Source of the DNA: Paenibacillus methanolicus
GTDB lineage: Bacteria > Bacillota > Bacilli > Paenibacillales > Paenibacillaceae
Assembly (NCBI RefSeq): GCF_008124765.1
Contig: NZ_VNHS01000002.1
Span: 682,001-746,000 of the forward strand
Direction of reading: 5' to 3'
DNA: 64,000 bases
Shown: one piece after another, positions 53,701-62,591 of the stretch
Position numbering within the stretch: the first letter of the stretch is position 1
Layout: the number at the start of each line of letters is the position of its first letter
Notes under the pieces: generated by a model
The model's input: only the letters and a program-made list of their open reading frames with translations
Told to the model about the DNA's origin: nothing
The model's database searches: none
Position numbers and translations under genes: made by a program

Positions 53701-56700
53701 ACGCGGGAAGACTCGCCGGCCGCGGCGGCCAATTTCTTGGACCGGGCGGCTTCAATCTCCGTGACGCGGACGCTCGCGTTCTGGAGCGCTTCCGGCAACT
53801 GGGCTTTCACTTCCTCCTCCGTCGGACTGCCTGCCTCGTAGGGCAGCGGCACGACATCGTACGCGACCGAGATTCCGCCCAGCTTCCATTGGTACGTCAA
53901 CTTCACCGTTTCGTGAAGACCGGTCAGCGGATTGAGCGTGAGCGGGAACTCGTCGCCCGCGACTTTCAGCACCGCGTTCTCGACCCGGCTCGGCGTGCTG
54001 AATTTGACGCTGAAGTAGATCGGGCGGTTCGGACTGAGCGTGAACGGGAAGCGCGCCACGCCCCCGGACACATCCGCCTTGTAGCTGCGAATGCCGGGCT
54101 GGTCGAGCGTCAGCTCGAGCGGAACCGGGCGATTAGGATCATAGACGGTGAATACGGGCTCCGACCTCCATTCCTGGCCGTCGCGCAGCGCCTGTACGGT
54201 TAACTTGTGTTTCGCGCCTTGGGCTGCGCCGGACAGCGTGATCGTCTGCTGCCACGTGCCGCCCGGCGACGTCTCCGCATGGCCGACCGGAAGGCCGCCA
54301 TCCTCGATGATGACCGTGCTGCCGACCGGCGCATGGCCGCTGACAAGCAACGTCCGTTTGGTCACATAGGTCGGCGCATCCAGATCGACCGTAACCAGGC
54401 TCGCTTGCGCAAGACCGATATTTTCTTCTTTGGCCGCCGCGCCATCTTGGACGAAACGGATGTTCAGCTCGGGCTGAACGAACTCCCCCGCCGCTTCCGT
54501 CGTGCGAAGCTCATAATAGATCGTGCCGTTGTCGCCTTCCTTCATCGGCGCCGGCAGCTCGACGGTAGCCTGCGCCGTATCGGCGCCGGCAACGGTCGCG
54601 GGCTTGCCGTTCACGACGACGCTGCCCGCGATGAGCGAGGTACCCCCCGGAATCGGCAGCAGCAGCTTCGCTTCCGTCAGCGGCTTCGTCTGATTGTCGT
54701 ACCGGTAAGTTCCCCGCAGGCGGATCACGCCGCCTTGCGTCGACTCGATGCCGATGACTTCCAGCGTATTGCCGGCGCGATTCTGGAAGACGCCGTTCGT
54801 CTGCGGCTCCAGCAAGCCCAGATCGAACACCTGGCCCTCCGCGGCCGTGAACGTTCGGGTAATGCCGACCGCGCGGTCTCCTAGCATCGCCTTCACCTCG
54901 AACGTATACGTGCTCGGATTCGGCAGGCTCAACCGGAACGCGCCTTCCTTACGGTAGATACCGCGCACCGTCTTCTTCCCGTCGGCGGCTAGCTCATAGA
55001 GATACACGCTCACGGCCGTCATACCGGCCGGCAGAATGCCTTTGACGGCGGCGCGTTCGACCAGCTCGAAGGCGAGCTTCGGCTTGTCGGTCTCGCCGAT
55101 CGTGACCGTCCTGCACACGGTCGCGAACCTGCCGCGCATATCTTGAATGCAGATGTCGACCTTCTCGCCCGAGTACGAGTTGAATCGGACGATCGGCTCG
55201 TTCAGCACGTTCGTCTTCAATAAGGCGTTGGTTGCCGCGTTCGCGACCCGTACCTGGTAAGCGCTGCCGGTCGCAGGGCCGATCGTCAGCAGCTGCGCCT
55301 GTTCCCCGATGTATCGCGTCGCGAGCGAAGTGATCTCCACCTGCCGCGGAACGCCGCGCACGACCAGATTGACCGTTGTCGTTTGCCCGGCCTTCACCTC
55401 GACCTCCTCGATCCGGCCGAGCGTAATCTGCGAACCATCGGCCGCTCGAATCGAGAAGTTCGATATGCCTTCCGGCGCTTCGATCGAATAGGCGCCGTTC
55501 GCGGCGATCGGCGCGCTCGTCACCGAATTCGGCTGCGAGAGCGTAATCGTGCCGCCCGTAATGACGTTGCCGCGCTCATCCTTAATACTGCCTTGCACGA
55601 TGCCGTTCCTCACCTCTGCCGTCTTGGTCACGACGGTCACCGTCTCGAGCATGATGGATTCCGGCTCGGCGGACAGATAAGGGCGCGGCATGTCGTAGGA
55701 CAACGCGACGTTCTCCCCGGCGAAGCCGCTGTCGATGGAGGCATTGCCCAAGGCATCCGTCACGCCGCTGCCGATCAGCTCTCCTTCCGCATCCTTCATG
55801 GCGATCTCGACTCCGGCGAGCCCGGATCCGTCCGGCTTCAAAATCCGAATGCCTAGGTGCGCCGGCAGCCGAACCTCCAGCTTCCGTTCCGCGGCATGGC
55901 CTTGGACGACCTCGATCGGGTCGCCAGCGGCCAATACCGTGCCGTCCGCCGCGACCAGCTTCAAGCTATAATCAGGCGCTGCCGCCAGCGGCAGCAAGAG
56001 CGTCTCTTGCCCTTGCGAGTAGGCCAGCTGCGCGCCGCTCTTCCGCTGCGCGCTCCACGCCACCAGACGCGAGCCTTCGAGCGCCTTCGGATCGGCACCT
56101 TCCGGCAGAAGCGCGATATCCGCCGCGATCGCGCCGGACACGGCCGCCGGCATCCGGTCCGCCGCTTTGGTCGTGGAGATTCCATTCCGATCCGTTATTT
56201 CTCCGACGATGGAGATGAGCTGCGCCATTCCTTCCGCCAGCTTCAGCTTGCCGCTGTAGGTGCCGGGTTTGACCGACGATTCGGTCAGCGTCACGACGCG
56301 CTCCAAGGCTTCCGTCTCTTCGCCGGCCGCGGTCCTGTACGTCATCGCGACGGAGGAACTTCCGCCCGCCGCGCCGACCGTCGTCAGCGTCAGCTCGGAG
56401 CCGAACTTGAGCTGATCCTTGATCCGCCCCGCCGCGGTCCAGCTTACGCTCTCGATCGGCCGATCTTCCGACGTATCGCCGCTGCACGTGATCGGACAGA
56501 CGACGTACGCCATCGACCTGAAGCCGCCGTATTCGTTGCGCTCGGCCGGATAATCCCCGAGATACAGCAGACGCTGACCGTTCGCGCTCATCGCCGTCAC
56601 GTAATCTTCCGTCGCCGGGTTGCCGAGCAGCAGCGCGTCGCCGCTCCCGAGATGCTCCCAGCTCGCTTGGCCGCCATCACCGTATGCCAGCCATTGTCCG

Positions 56701-58313
56701 TCCGCGCTTATGATCGGGGACGCGTTGTTTTCCCCATAGAGCAACGACGCTTCGCCCGTCGTCCGGTCATAGAGATAATGCTCCAACCCGACGCTATAGG
56801 CCGCGAAACGGCCGTCTCTGCTGATCGAGACGGAGTCGGCTTGCTCCGCGATCGTCGTCGCCGCGCCGCTAGCCAACGAATAGAGAACCGTTTGCTCGCG
56901 AGCAGGTTCCACGCCGGACTCCATGAGCAGCCAGGCCGCATATTGCCCGTTGCCGGACAAGACGACTTTCTGCACGTCGTAGCCATAGCCGGTAGGCGGC
57001 GGGGCGATACGGGTTATCGTCCCGGTTGCCGTCCGATACACGAACGCGTCGGTTAACCGGTTATCGTCATCCGCGGTCAGATTGCTTGCCGCGGAGACGA
57101 AGACGATCGTGCTCCCGTCGTCGCTGATCGACGGCGAAAGGCTGTCGCCGTCGCCGCTCGTAATCCGGACCGGCGGCCCTTCCTGCTCGCGATCCTTCAA
57201 ATAAAGGTCCAGATGCTCGCCGTTGTACCGGTTGTAGACCAAATAGCGTCCCGTTCCGCTGAGCGCCGCCTCGCTGCCGCCGTTAAAATCCGGCTCCGGC
57301 TCGGCGACCTCCACTTTGTTCGTGTTCAAGTCCTTCACGTACAGCAGCGTGCGGTCCCCGTCCCCGACGCCCGGTATCAGGTTGGTGGCCGACGAATAGA
57401 ACGCGACCGCGCTGCCGTCGGCGCTAATCGCGCTGCCGCTGACATAGCTGTTGGCCACCTCGCCGCTCTCCGACGTACCGACGAGCATGAGCCGTTCCGG
57501 CTGCGTCCCGGCCGTCAGCTCGACGACCGCCGAACGGTTGCCGGCCGGATCTTCGCTGAACAAGCCGTACCGGACGCGGCTCTGCGGGACAAGCCCGGAA
57601 TCCTGATATTGCTCCTCGTTCGTGACGCCTACTTCCTCGCCTTCGCGCAAAATATGGAAGGCCAGGCTGCCCGGCGCTTCCGCCGATTGCCACGAGAGCG
57701 TAATCGCATCCGTCCCTTCCGTCGTCCACTCGGCCTTCCGAGGGGCGGCCGGCGCCGTCCGGTCGAGCGTCAGCTGAACCGGCGCCGATTCCGGACTGGT
57801 CGTCGCGCCCGATTTGGCAATGGCCGTGAATTGATACGGTCCATCCGTCTCCAACGCCGCATCGATCGCGAACGCGCCTTCGCCGTCCGCGCCGACCGTG
57901 CCGACGGCCGACTTGATCCGCTTCGGATCGATGCGGTACACGGTGACCGCCGCGCCCGCTTCGGCCGAACCGGCAAGCCGGACTTGCGCCTCGTTCGTGT
58001 ACGCCCGAAGCGGCTGCAGGACCGGAGCGGGGGCGGCGAGCGCTTCGGCCAGCCGGACCTCCTCCTGAGGCGCTTCCTGTTGGGGCGCTTCGCCTGACGG
58101 CGATTGCTCGCCGGCTCCTGCTGGACTCGTCTCCGCGTCGCCCGCGCCGGCGGATGGGATGACGCCGATCGCCTCTTCCAACGCCGCTTCCAGCGCGGCA
58201 ATGTCGGCAGACGGATCTGCCCAGGATGGGGCCGGATATACAGATGCCATAAGTGCTGCTGCGATGATTGCCGCGATCGGCCGCCTCCATTTTCGATTGA
58301 ATTTCCCTACCAT
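50766..58313 (-). CDS. Giant SLH-domain surface protein with beta-propeller and Ig-like repeats
   Basis: A 2515-residue exported protein. Order: signal peptide ending APSWA; a Pro/Glu/Ala-rich linker; Ig-like and fibronectin-like domains to about 260; a TolB-like beta-propeller about 274-604 (repeated SxSxDGxxVAFYS-type blades, e.g. PSISDDGSTIVFVSAASNLT); many Ig-like and carboxypeptidase-regulatory-like domains to about 1500; a region with a Cys pair and hydrophobic helices near 1665-1740; an Asp/Pro-rich linker (DPSDPPPDDRDDD); more Ig/Fn3 domains; and SLH domains from about 2341. Two SLH repeats are complete, the third is only a stub (KASRAEAAVLLFAVLEI). The start chosen (MVGKFNRK) is after GAGGAAGG. 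Probable adhesin or wall scaffold; no enzymatic motif seen. Confidence 0.9.
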   Translation of the reverse strand: MVGKFNRKWRRPIAAIIAAALMASVYPAPSWADPSADIAALEAALEEAIGVIPSAGAGDAETSPAGAGEQSPSGEAPQQEAPQEEVRLAEALAAPAPVLQPLRAYTNEAQVRLAGSAEAGAAVTVYRIDPKRIKSAVGTVGADGEGAFAIDAALETDGPYQFTAIAKSGATTSPESAPVQLTLDRTAPAAPRKAEWTTEGTDAITLSWQSAEAPGSLAFHILREGEEVGVTNEEQYQDSGLVPQSRVRYGLFSEDPAGNRSAVVELTAGTQPERLMLVGTSESGEVANSYVSGSAISADGSAVAFYSSATNLIPGVGDGDRTLLYVKDLNTNKVEVAEPEPDFNGGSEAALSGTGRYLVYNRYNGEHLDLYLKDREQEGPPVRITSGDGDSLSPSISDDGSTIVFVSAASNLTADDDNRLTDAFVYRTATGTITRIAPPPTGYGYDVQKVVLSGNGQYAAWLLMESGVEPAREQTVLYSLASGAATTIAEQADSVSISRDGRFAAYSVGLEHYLYDRTTGEASLLYGENNASPIISADGQWLAYGDGGQASWEHLGSGDALLLGNPATEDYVTAMSANGQRLLYLGDYPAERNEYGGFRSMAYVVCPITCSGDTSEDRPIESVSWTAAGRIKDQLKFGSELTLTTVGAAGGSSSVAMTYRTAAGEETEALERVVTLTESSVKPGTYSGKLKLAEGMAQLISIVGEITDRNGISTTKAADRMPAAVSGAIAADIALLPEGADPKALEGSRLVAWSAQRKSGAQLAYSQGQETLLLPLAAAPDYSLKLVAADGTVLAAGDPIEVVQGHAAERKLEVRLPAHLGIRILKPDGSGLAGVEIAMKDAEGELIGSGVTDALGNASIDSGFAGENVALSYDMPRPYLSAEPESIMLETVTVVTKTAEVRNGIVQGSIKDERGNVITGGTITLSQPNSVTSAPIAANGAYSIEAPEGISNFSIRAADGSQITLGRIEEVEVKAGQTTTVNLVVRGVPRQVEITSLATRYIGEQAQLLTIGPATGSAYQVRVANAATNALLKTNVLNEPIVRFNSYSGEKVDICIQDMRGRFATVCRTVTIGETDKPKLAFELVERAAVKGILPAGMTAVSVYLYELAADGKKTVRGIYRKEGAFRLSLPNPSTYTFEVKAMLGDRAVGITRTFTAAEGQVFDLGLLEPQTNGVFQNRAGNTLEVIGIESTQGGVIRLRGTYRYDNQTKPLTEAKLLLPIPGGTSLIAGSVVVNGKPATVAGADTAQATVELPAPMKEGDNGTIYYELRTTEAAGEFVQPELNIRFVQDGAAAKEENIGLAQASLVTVDLDAPTYVTKRTLLVSGHAPVGSTVIIEDGGLPVGHAETSPGGTWQQTITLSGAAQGAKHKLTVQALRDGQEWRSEPVFTVYDPNRPVPLELTLDQPGIRSYKADVSGGVARFPFTLSPNRPIYFSVKFSTPSRVENAVLKVAGDEFPLTLNPLTGLHETVKLTYQWKLGGISVAYDVVPLPYEAGSPTEEEVKAQLPEALQNASVRVTEIEAARSKKLAAAAGESSRVYVATVEVAAADDPEDRIESRYYYEPVPDYQPPSLPAGSPPVWDLKYSYDASTKTGGFSAIVPVTEARKMMQSLGVVAPLEADVHAIIRIGADTKFEIKTPGAGTALGLASAIYSGYEFQSKMNELNAMMDQVMDSGCMPPHYGQYYSNQLQALSERLFSNLVVKYSMQLGAMGLAASGIGFLGGAAVFATSLAVGMKMASDWNDSFNELKAEFASDNAECEDEPQDPSDPPPDDRDDDGSDTPGNDPDTDLDLADPDWIYDPSGYVFEAVKSNRLEGVTATIMQEGKDGEWSVWNAARYLQINPLVTDGEGRYGWDVPEGNWMVRYEKDGYITGYSEKLTVLPPHFDVNIPLVSLEAPAVGGVIQSAGNKALIVEFSKYMQPDTLTAETVRLLLQTGESEETEVPIQIEPLDGEYDAGGRLLATGYRVIAQSPLATGSTYRLVIDADVHSYAGVSLQNAYEQTVAIADTAPPVAEAVLEASVVPGIEGVGIQWTTTEAAGPGTQLAIHWKRKDASDLEGTLTVKATDGFAAIDGLREGGYEIRLATLSRDGVESAGITLEGSPLGRERLPVETTPPAEVASAAALAKPAAIELGWTDPGDPDLRHILVRLRKPGNAEFESPVRVAAGVGKQIFAGLSAGTYDIRVTSVDIRGNESAGIALQAIVPPVQPSEEAIIKIVKGQEVYEALERSLSLRVAKGSLSEGSEIRANRQTKPSHAIPAPYKLRSALYTLTSSAVLSKPVQLSLAFDKSGLTPLELRKLGMYRQDPKNPLKWHYVGGAIDPATGKFKASIVEWGAYAVMLFDLKPKDLEKHWSRQLVEVLLSRHVMLRGTEDGTFEPDRAITRAEMVGAMAEVYARKTGQPYSPVGQLPFKDVPADAWYAPAVATALKAGLLASGTSFRPNDALSREEMSLFIARLIKKTEPGNRGAASALAEAGGAPVGTPTGPGAPSPLPKASRAEAAVLLFAVLEIEAPGAGK

Positions 58314-58481
58314 CGAACGTCTTCCTTCCTCGCTTGAATTCTTGGCTTTCCGACTGACTGATCGTGATGACGGCTTAACCGTTATCGCCTGAATCATCGT
58401 ATCAGATCTGGAAGCCATCCCCATCTAACGAAGGTTATATAGAACGGTTATATCTTTTCGCTCCCGCCGGGCATGGTACAA

Positions 58482-58900
58482 AAGGGCTGCGCCCTTCAGG
58501 ATCCCAGTTCTCCCTCCCCCTTCCCCTCCGTTCAATGCTGTCAGGTTAAGAGGGCTCCGCCCTTTGACCCGACTTTTATTGCTCCCTCCTCCCACCTCCT
58601 CCGCCGAGGAGGCTCCAAAGGACTTCGCCCAAGCGTATGCTTCCGAAGTGCGTTTTCCTTTGAAAACGCTCAGGACTCCCTATTTCGTGCTCGCATGTTT
58701 GTTCGCGGTCGGCGGATTGGCTTGCGTTGGGCACGCTTTTGTCCTGACGGACAAAGCTTCAGGGGGAGGTAAGTCCTTCTTAGAATGTTGAAGCCTGTTA
58801 ACCGTTGGCCGCCGGTGGCTTCACCAGCCGTTTTTCCTTAACCTGACAGCATTGCCCTCCGCTGAGGAGAACCAGAAGGTTAAGCCTATGCTGACCTTCG
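58482..58900 (+). repeat. Dispersed intergenic repeat, copy D (composite)
   Basis: It holds a REP-like AGGGCTGCGCCCT hairpin, a C-rich tract, then an internal element bounded by inverted repeats (58533-58854). Inside are the 35-bp block shared with copy E (58584-58618), TATGCTTCCGAAG, GCGTTTTCCTTTGAAAACGC, CTCAGGACTCC, GTTCGCGGTCGGCGG, GCACGCTTTTGTCCTGACGG and CCTTAACCTGACAGCATTG. GCTGAGGAGAACC follows, the same sequence that precedes the repeat body in copy C1. Confidence 0.88.
58533..58854 (+). mobile_element. Putative non-autonomous element with 18-bp terminal inverted repeats
   Basis: CAATGCTGTCAGGTTAAG (58533-58550) and its exact reverse complement (58837-58854) bound 322 bp. CCCTCCG occurs at 58524-58530 (two T before the repeat) and at 58855-58861 directly after it, a candidate 7-bp target duplication. 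In copy C1 the corresponding CTCCGCTGAGG is uninterrupted, which looks like the empty site. No transposase frame is present, so it would depend on a transposase in trans. The ends vaguely resemble IS231-type ends (TCAnnTTAAG); this is unverified. Confidence 0.6.
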
Positions 58901-58960
58901 CTTTCGTCCGCTCCACGCTTTACGTTTTTATCCACAACATGACTATTTTTCTAAGTGACT

Positions 58961-59017
58961 AAAAAACCGCGCTTCCGTGCCGAACGGTGAACAGAGCCCG
59001 TCGGATCGGAAGCGCGG
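58961..59017 (-). terminator. Terminator of the MalT-like regulator gene
   Basis: CCGCGCTTCCG and CGGAAGCGCGG form an 11-bp stem with a 29-nt loop and six U on the minus strand, about 40 bp past the stop codon. Confidence 0.75.
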
Positions 59018-59054
59018 TTGAGCGCGGATTGCATATAAAAGGTAGTTCGAACTT

Positions 59055-61784
59055 TTAGGGAATCAACTGCTGCAGCTTGGCCTGATGGATCGCCTGGACC
59101 CGGCCTTTCGCCTTCAGCTTGCCGTAAATCCGGTTCAGGTGCAGCTTGACGGTCCCTTCGCTAAGAACGAGCCGTTGCGCGATTTCTTTGTTGGACAGGC
59201 CTTCCGCGATAAGCCGGAGCACCTCCAGCTCTCTTGCGGTCAGCGCGTCGGGATTCGCCGCGCGCGGTGCGGCCGGCGCCTCGCGCAAGGCCTCGGCCTG
59301 CTGCGGCGCCGCAAGCGTCGCGGCAGGCTGCCCGTTGAGCGCGGACAGCAGCTGCTTAGCGTAGCCGAGCGACACGGCCCCGCCGGCAGCCGCGGCTGGA
59401 TCTTGAGCGGAGGCTCGCGGCTCGGTCAGCTCCGGCATATAACCTTTCTGGCGGAAGGTTATATATTGATTCAGCAGCGCCGCGATATCCAAACCGTCCA
59501 AGAGCGTGCTCTTATACCCTTCCTGCTCGCCGATCGCCAGCGCTTCATGCAGATGCCGCATGCTCTCGTACGCCTGCTCCAACCTGCCGTGGATGGCGGC
59601 GAGCAGCAGATGCAGCTCCAGCTCGGTCATGAGGCGCCGGCCGCGCGTCGAAGCGGCGAGCAGCCGCTCGGCGTAGGTCTTCGCGGCCTCGAGCTTGCCT
59701 TGCACGATGTTGACCCGAATATAGGTCAGCCACTCGTACTCCTGCGTGCCCATAATATCGGCGGACGCTTCGGTGCTCAGTTTGCAGTCCGCAAGCCAGA
59801 CGTCCCCCGCGGCCGGGTCGCCCGCGGACAGCTTCAGCCGGACGAGCGCGGCGTTCAGCAGACCGTACCACATCGAATCGCGAAGATCGTGCCGGCGCAG
59901 CTCCGCAAGCTCGGCCTCGACCAATTCGAACGCTTGCTCATGCCCGCCGCGCGCGCTCACGATCCGGGCTTTCGTGATAACAGAAGGGATGATCGCGCCC
60001 GCAATGCGGAACATCCGGCCCGTCGCCAGCGCCGAATCGATGAACCGCGACGCTTCTTCCAGCTCCCCGAGCTCGTAGCAGACCTCTCCGATCGCCGTCC
60101 GTTGGTGCGCGCAGAAGGGATACCGGTGCAGCTCGTGCTTGTCGATAAAAGCGTCGTACAGCTTGTGATACTTCCATGCGTGCTTGAGCCGCCCGTGAAA
60201 GCCGTAGTAGCCTCTCGTAAAAGGAATCGTCCCGTCGTTCAACTCCAGGCCGTTGTTCAGCACGAGCCCGTCGCCATTGGCCAGCTTCTCGCGGTGGTAC
60301 AGCTGTTCGAGCAGCGCATAAGCCTGCTCGTAATGGCCGGATAACACGGCATGGAAGTTCGCGGCAATGCTCAGTTCCTCCACCAGGTTATGGAAGAGCG
60401 CTTCATCCGCCGCCGCAAGCATCCCCAACATCTGATTCAGCTTGCCGAAGTGCTCCGGAATCCGGTCGTATTTACCCATGAACAATTCCGTCCACACCCG
60501 GACGACCAGCATGGCGGGCAGCTCGCGGAGCGGTCCCGGCAGCCGCTCCAGCCAACCGTACACGGTGGACATCTCGCGCTTGCCCAGCATCTCCGGGGCG
60601 GCCAGTTGGATCAACTGCACGGCCTGTTCGAAATCGCCGCCGGAGAGGCTATGCCGCACCGCTTCCTCGCGATAGCCCCGGCTCAAGTACCAAGCGCTCG
60701 CCCTTCCGTGCAGCTCCGCCTCCGAAGCGTCCGCGCCGCCCCGCCGCAAATGATCGCGCAGGAAGTCCGCGAACATATGATGATAACGGAACCAGTACCG
60801 GTTCCCGTCCAGCGGAATCAAGAACATGCCGCCCTGCTCCAGCTGATTCAATATTTGCGGAGCCGCCTCCATGGCCGTGATCGCGGCGCACAGGTCGCCG
60901 TTCATCCGCTCCAGGATCGACGTCCGGATCAGAAACCGACGAATCGGCTCCGGCTGGCGCTGGAACACTTCTTCCATTAAATAATCCGTCACGAAGCGAT
61001 GGTTGCCCGAGAAGTGATGCAGTTTGTCCAGCTGGCCGCTGGCTTGCGAGAGCGCGGCCAATTGGAGACCGGCCGCCCAGCCTTCCGTCCGGTCCGACAG
61101 CAGGGACAGCGAAGCGCTCTCAAGCTCCGCGCCGGTCTGCCGCAGCCAGAACGCGGCGATCTCGGGCGCCGTGAATTTCAAGTCCGGCAAGCCGACCGTA
61201 TTCAACTGCCCTTTGACCCGCAGCGTCGAGACGGGGAATGGCAGCTCCTTGCGGCTGATGAGGCAAAGATGGACGTGGCTCGGCTGGCGCTCCAGAAAAT
61301 AGACGAGCGAACGGTGAACCTCTTCCGAGTCGACCAGATGATAATCGTCCAGAATGAGCACGAGCGGTCCTTCGATCTCGACCAGGTCGTTAATGAGCCA
61401 GGCGATCAGCTTATCGATCGGAAAGGCGACCGAGGATTGCAGCAGGGAGCGCGCTTTCTTGCCGGCGCCGGCATGAAGACGGTCGAAGGCGGCGATCATG
61501 TAGCTCCAGAAGCGGAGCAGGTCGTTCTCCCCCGCGTCCAGCGAGATCCAGGCCGCGCGAACGGTGTCGCGGTGGATCCAGCTGCTGACCAGCGTCGTCT
61601 TGCCCGAGCCGGGCGGCGCGATAACCGACGTGAGCTTGCACCGGAGCGCGCGCGACATGTTGGCCATCAACCGCTCCCTGGCCACCAGGCCGGCCGGATC
61701 TTGCGGGATGTACAGCTTGGTGAATAGTACGGGGTGACCGGCTGCCGGAGGCTCCGGTCCGCCAGCGGCGGGAAATGGGTTCAT
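59055..61784 (-). CDS. MalT-like LuxR-family ATP-dependent regulator (LAL type)
   Basis: A 909-residue STAND-class regulator. Walker [10 protein letters not shown] is near residue 60, Walker B VLILDDYH near 155, a WHD/TPR-like helical region extends to about 840, and the LuxR helix-turn-helix is [20 protein letters not shown] plus [19 protein letters not shown] at the end. Such proteins are monomeric off-state sensors activated by ATP and a small ligand. The ATG used has GGA eight bases upstream; earlier in-frame codons would run into the divergent promoter. Divergent from the RNase gene, and the shared region has direct repeats. Confidence 0.9.
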   Translation of the reverse strand: MNPFPAAGGPEPPAAGHPVLFTKLYIPQDPAGLVARERLMANMSRALRCKLTSVIAPPGSGKTTLVSSWIHRDTVRAAWISLDAGENDLLRFWSYMIAAFDRLHAGAGKKARSLLQSSVAFPIDKLIAWLINDLVEIEGPLVLILDDYHLVDSEEVHRSLVYFLERQPSHVHLCLISRKELPFPVSTLRVKGQLNTVGLPDLKFTAPEIAAFWLRQTGAELESASLSLLSDRTEGWAAGLQLAALSQASGQLDKLHHFSGNHRFVTDYLMEEVFQRQPEPIRRFLIRTSILERMNGDLCAAITAMEAAPQILNQLEQGGMFLIPLDGNRYWFRYHHMFADFLRDHLRRGGADASEAELHGRASAWYLSRGYREEAVRHSLSGGDFEQAVQLIQLAAPEMLGKREMSTVYGWLERLPGPLRELPAMLVVRVWTELFMGKYDRIPEHFGKLNQMLGMLAAADEALFHNLVEELSIAANFHAVLSGHYEQAYALLEQLYHREKLANGDGLVLNNGLELNDGTIPFTRGYYGFHGRLKHAWKYHKLYDAFIDKHELHRYPFCAHQRTAIGEVCYELGELEEASRFIDSALATGRMFRIAGAIIPSVITKARIVSARGGHEQAFELVEAELAELRRHDLRDSMWYGLLNAALVRLKLSAGDPAAGDVWLADCKLSTEASADIMGTQEYEWLTYIRVNIVQGKLEAAKTYAERLLAASTRGRRLMTELELHLLLAAIHGRLEQAYESMRHLHEALAIGEQEGYKSTLLDGLDIAALLNQYITFRQKGYMPELTEPRASAQDPAAAAGGAVSLGYAKQLLSALNGQPAATLAAPQQAEALREAPAAPRAANPDALTARELEVLRLIAEGLSNKEIAQRLVLSEGTVKLHLNRIYGKLKAKGRVQAIHQAKLQQLIP

Positions 61785-61902
61785 GAACATCGTCCTTTGG
61801 CTCGAATATGGCGACGGAACGGCGATCCTCCGTCTCGCCTTGCATGTTTTTACCATTTCGGCGCGAGCGAACCGATTTCCTGCTCCGCTTCCCTTCCGAC
61901 AA

Positions 61903-61959
61903 TATAACGTTGAAGGTAAAACGGCTGCGCCGTCTTTGCGGCGATGCAATTATAACGTT
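61903..61959. promoter_or_regulatory. Direct repeats TATAACGTT between the regulator and RNase genes
   Basis: TATAACGTT occurs at 61903-61911 and 61951-61959 in the same direction, 48 bp apart, with the hairpin ACGGC-TGC-GCCGT between. MalT-like regulators bind directly repeated sites, so these are candidate operators of the divergent regulator. Confidence 0.4.
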
Positions 61960-62003
61960 TGTATTTCAAGTAAAGCTCGCCCGCTCCTTCACAATAAAAT
62001 AAC

Positions 62004-62031
62004 GGGACATCCCTCTGCCGCCAGCTATAAT
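62004..62031 (+). promoter_or_regulatory. Probable promoter of the RNase gene
   Basis: TATAAT (62026-62031) with a weak GGGACA -35 (62004-62009) at 16 bp. A weak -35 suggests activation, possibly through the upstream direct repeats. Confidence 0.4.
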
Positions 62032-62075
62032 AATCCTTGCAGTCCAAATCGTTCCAATCGAAGGAGGAATCTGTA

Positions 62076-62516
62076 ATGAACAAACTGCTCCGACTGATCG
62101 CCTCGATCGCCATGGCTCTGACGCTCGTCTTCGGCAGCGCGGCGTCGCCGCTGCTTCAGGGGAACCAGGTCGCCGAGGCGGCCGCGCTCGGTCCAACCGA
62201 CTTCGCGGGCATCATCAACTACTTGAAGACGCACGGCAACAAGCTGCCGGCCAACTTCTTGACCAAAAGCCAAGCGACCGCGCGCGGCTGGGTGTCGAGC
62301 AAGTGCAATCTGGCGACCGTGGCGCCGGGCTACAGCATCGGCGGCGACGTATTCGGCAACCGCGAAGGCTTGCTGCCGGCCAAGTCCGGCCGCGTCTACT
62401 ACGAAGCGGATGCTTACTACGTCTCGGGCTGCCGCGGCTCGAAGCGCGTCGTCTGGTCGAACGATGGCTTGTATTACTCGACGAGCGACCACTACGCCAC
62501 GTTCACCAAGTGGTAA
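62076..62516 (+). CDS. Secreted guanyl-specific RNase (barnase/binase family)
   Basis: A 146-residue precursor: signal peptide (KLLRLIASIAMALTLVFGSA) and short propeptide, then a mature domain matching barnase along its full length. Retained residues by alignment with barnase: Lys27 (LTKSQ), Arg59 (GNREGLLP), general base Glu73 (YEAD), Arg83 and Arg87 (CRGSKRVV), general acid His102 (TSDHY). SIGGDVFGNREG is identical in pattern to the guanine-binding loop. Two Cys (SSKCNLA and VSGCRGS) replace barnase Gly40 and Phe82. GAAGGAGG precedes the ATG. It cleaves RNA after G outside the cell; barstar downstream protects the producer. Confidence 0.93.
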   Translation: MNKLLRLIASIAMALTLVFGSAASPLLQGNQVAEAAALGPTDFAGIINYLKTHGNKLPANFLTKSQATARGWVSSKCNLATVAPGYSIGGDVFGNREGLLPAKSGRVYYEADAYYVSGCRGSKRVVWSNDGLYYSTSDHYATFTKW

Positions 62517-62525
62517 AAGACGAAC

Positions 62526-62556
62526 GGGACTTGCGCCGGCGGCACAAGTCCCGTTT
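62526..62556 (+). terminator. Hairpin between RNase and barstar genes
   Basis: ACGGGACTTG and CAAGTCCCGT form a perfect 10-bp stem with an 11-nt GC-rich loop, followed by TTACTT. It may be a partial terminator, giving different levels of RNase and inhibitor. Confidence 0.55.
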
Positions 62557-62591
62557 ACTTAAGACAACATCCTTGAGGAGTGAACCCGATC

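Noticed and set aside
58473-58791. Two plus-strand frames inside repeat copy D
   Set aside because: Similar peptides (PSVCFRSAFSFENAQDS type) appear in copies A and B, but without ribosome-binding sites or consistent frame lengths; they reflect nucleotide repeats.
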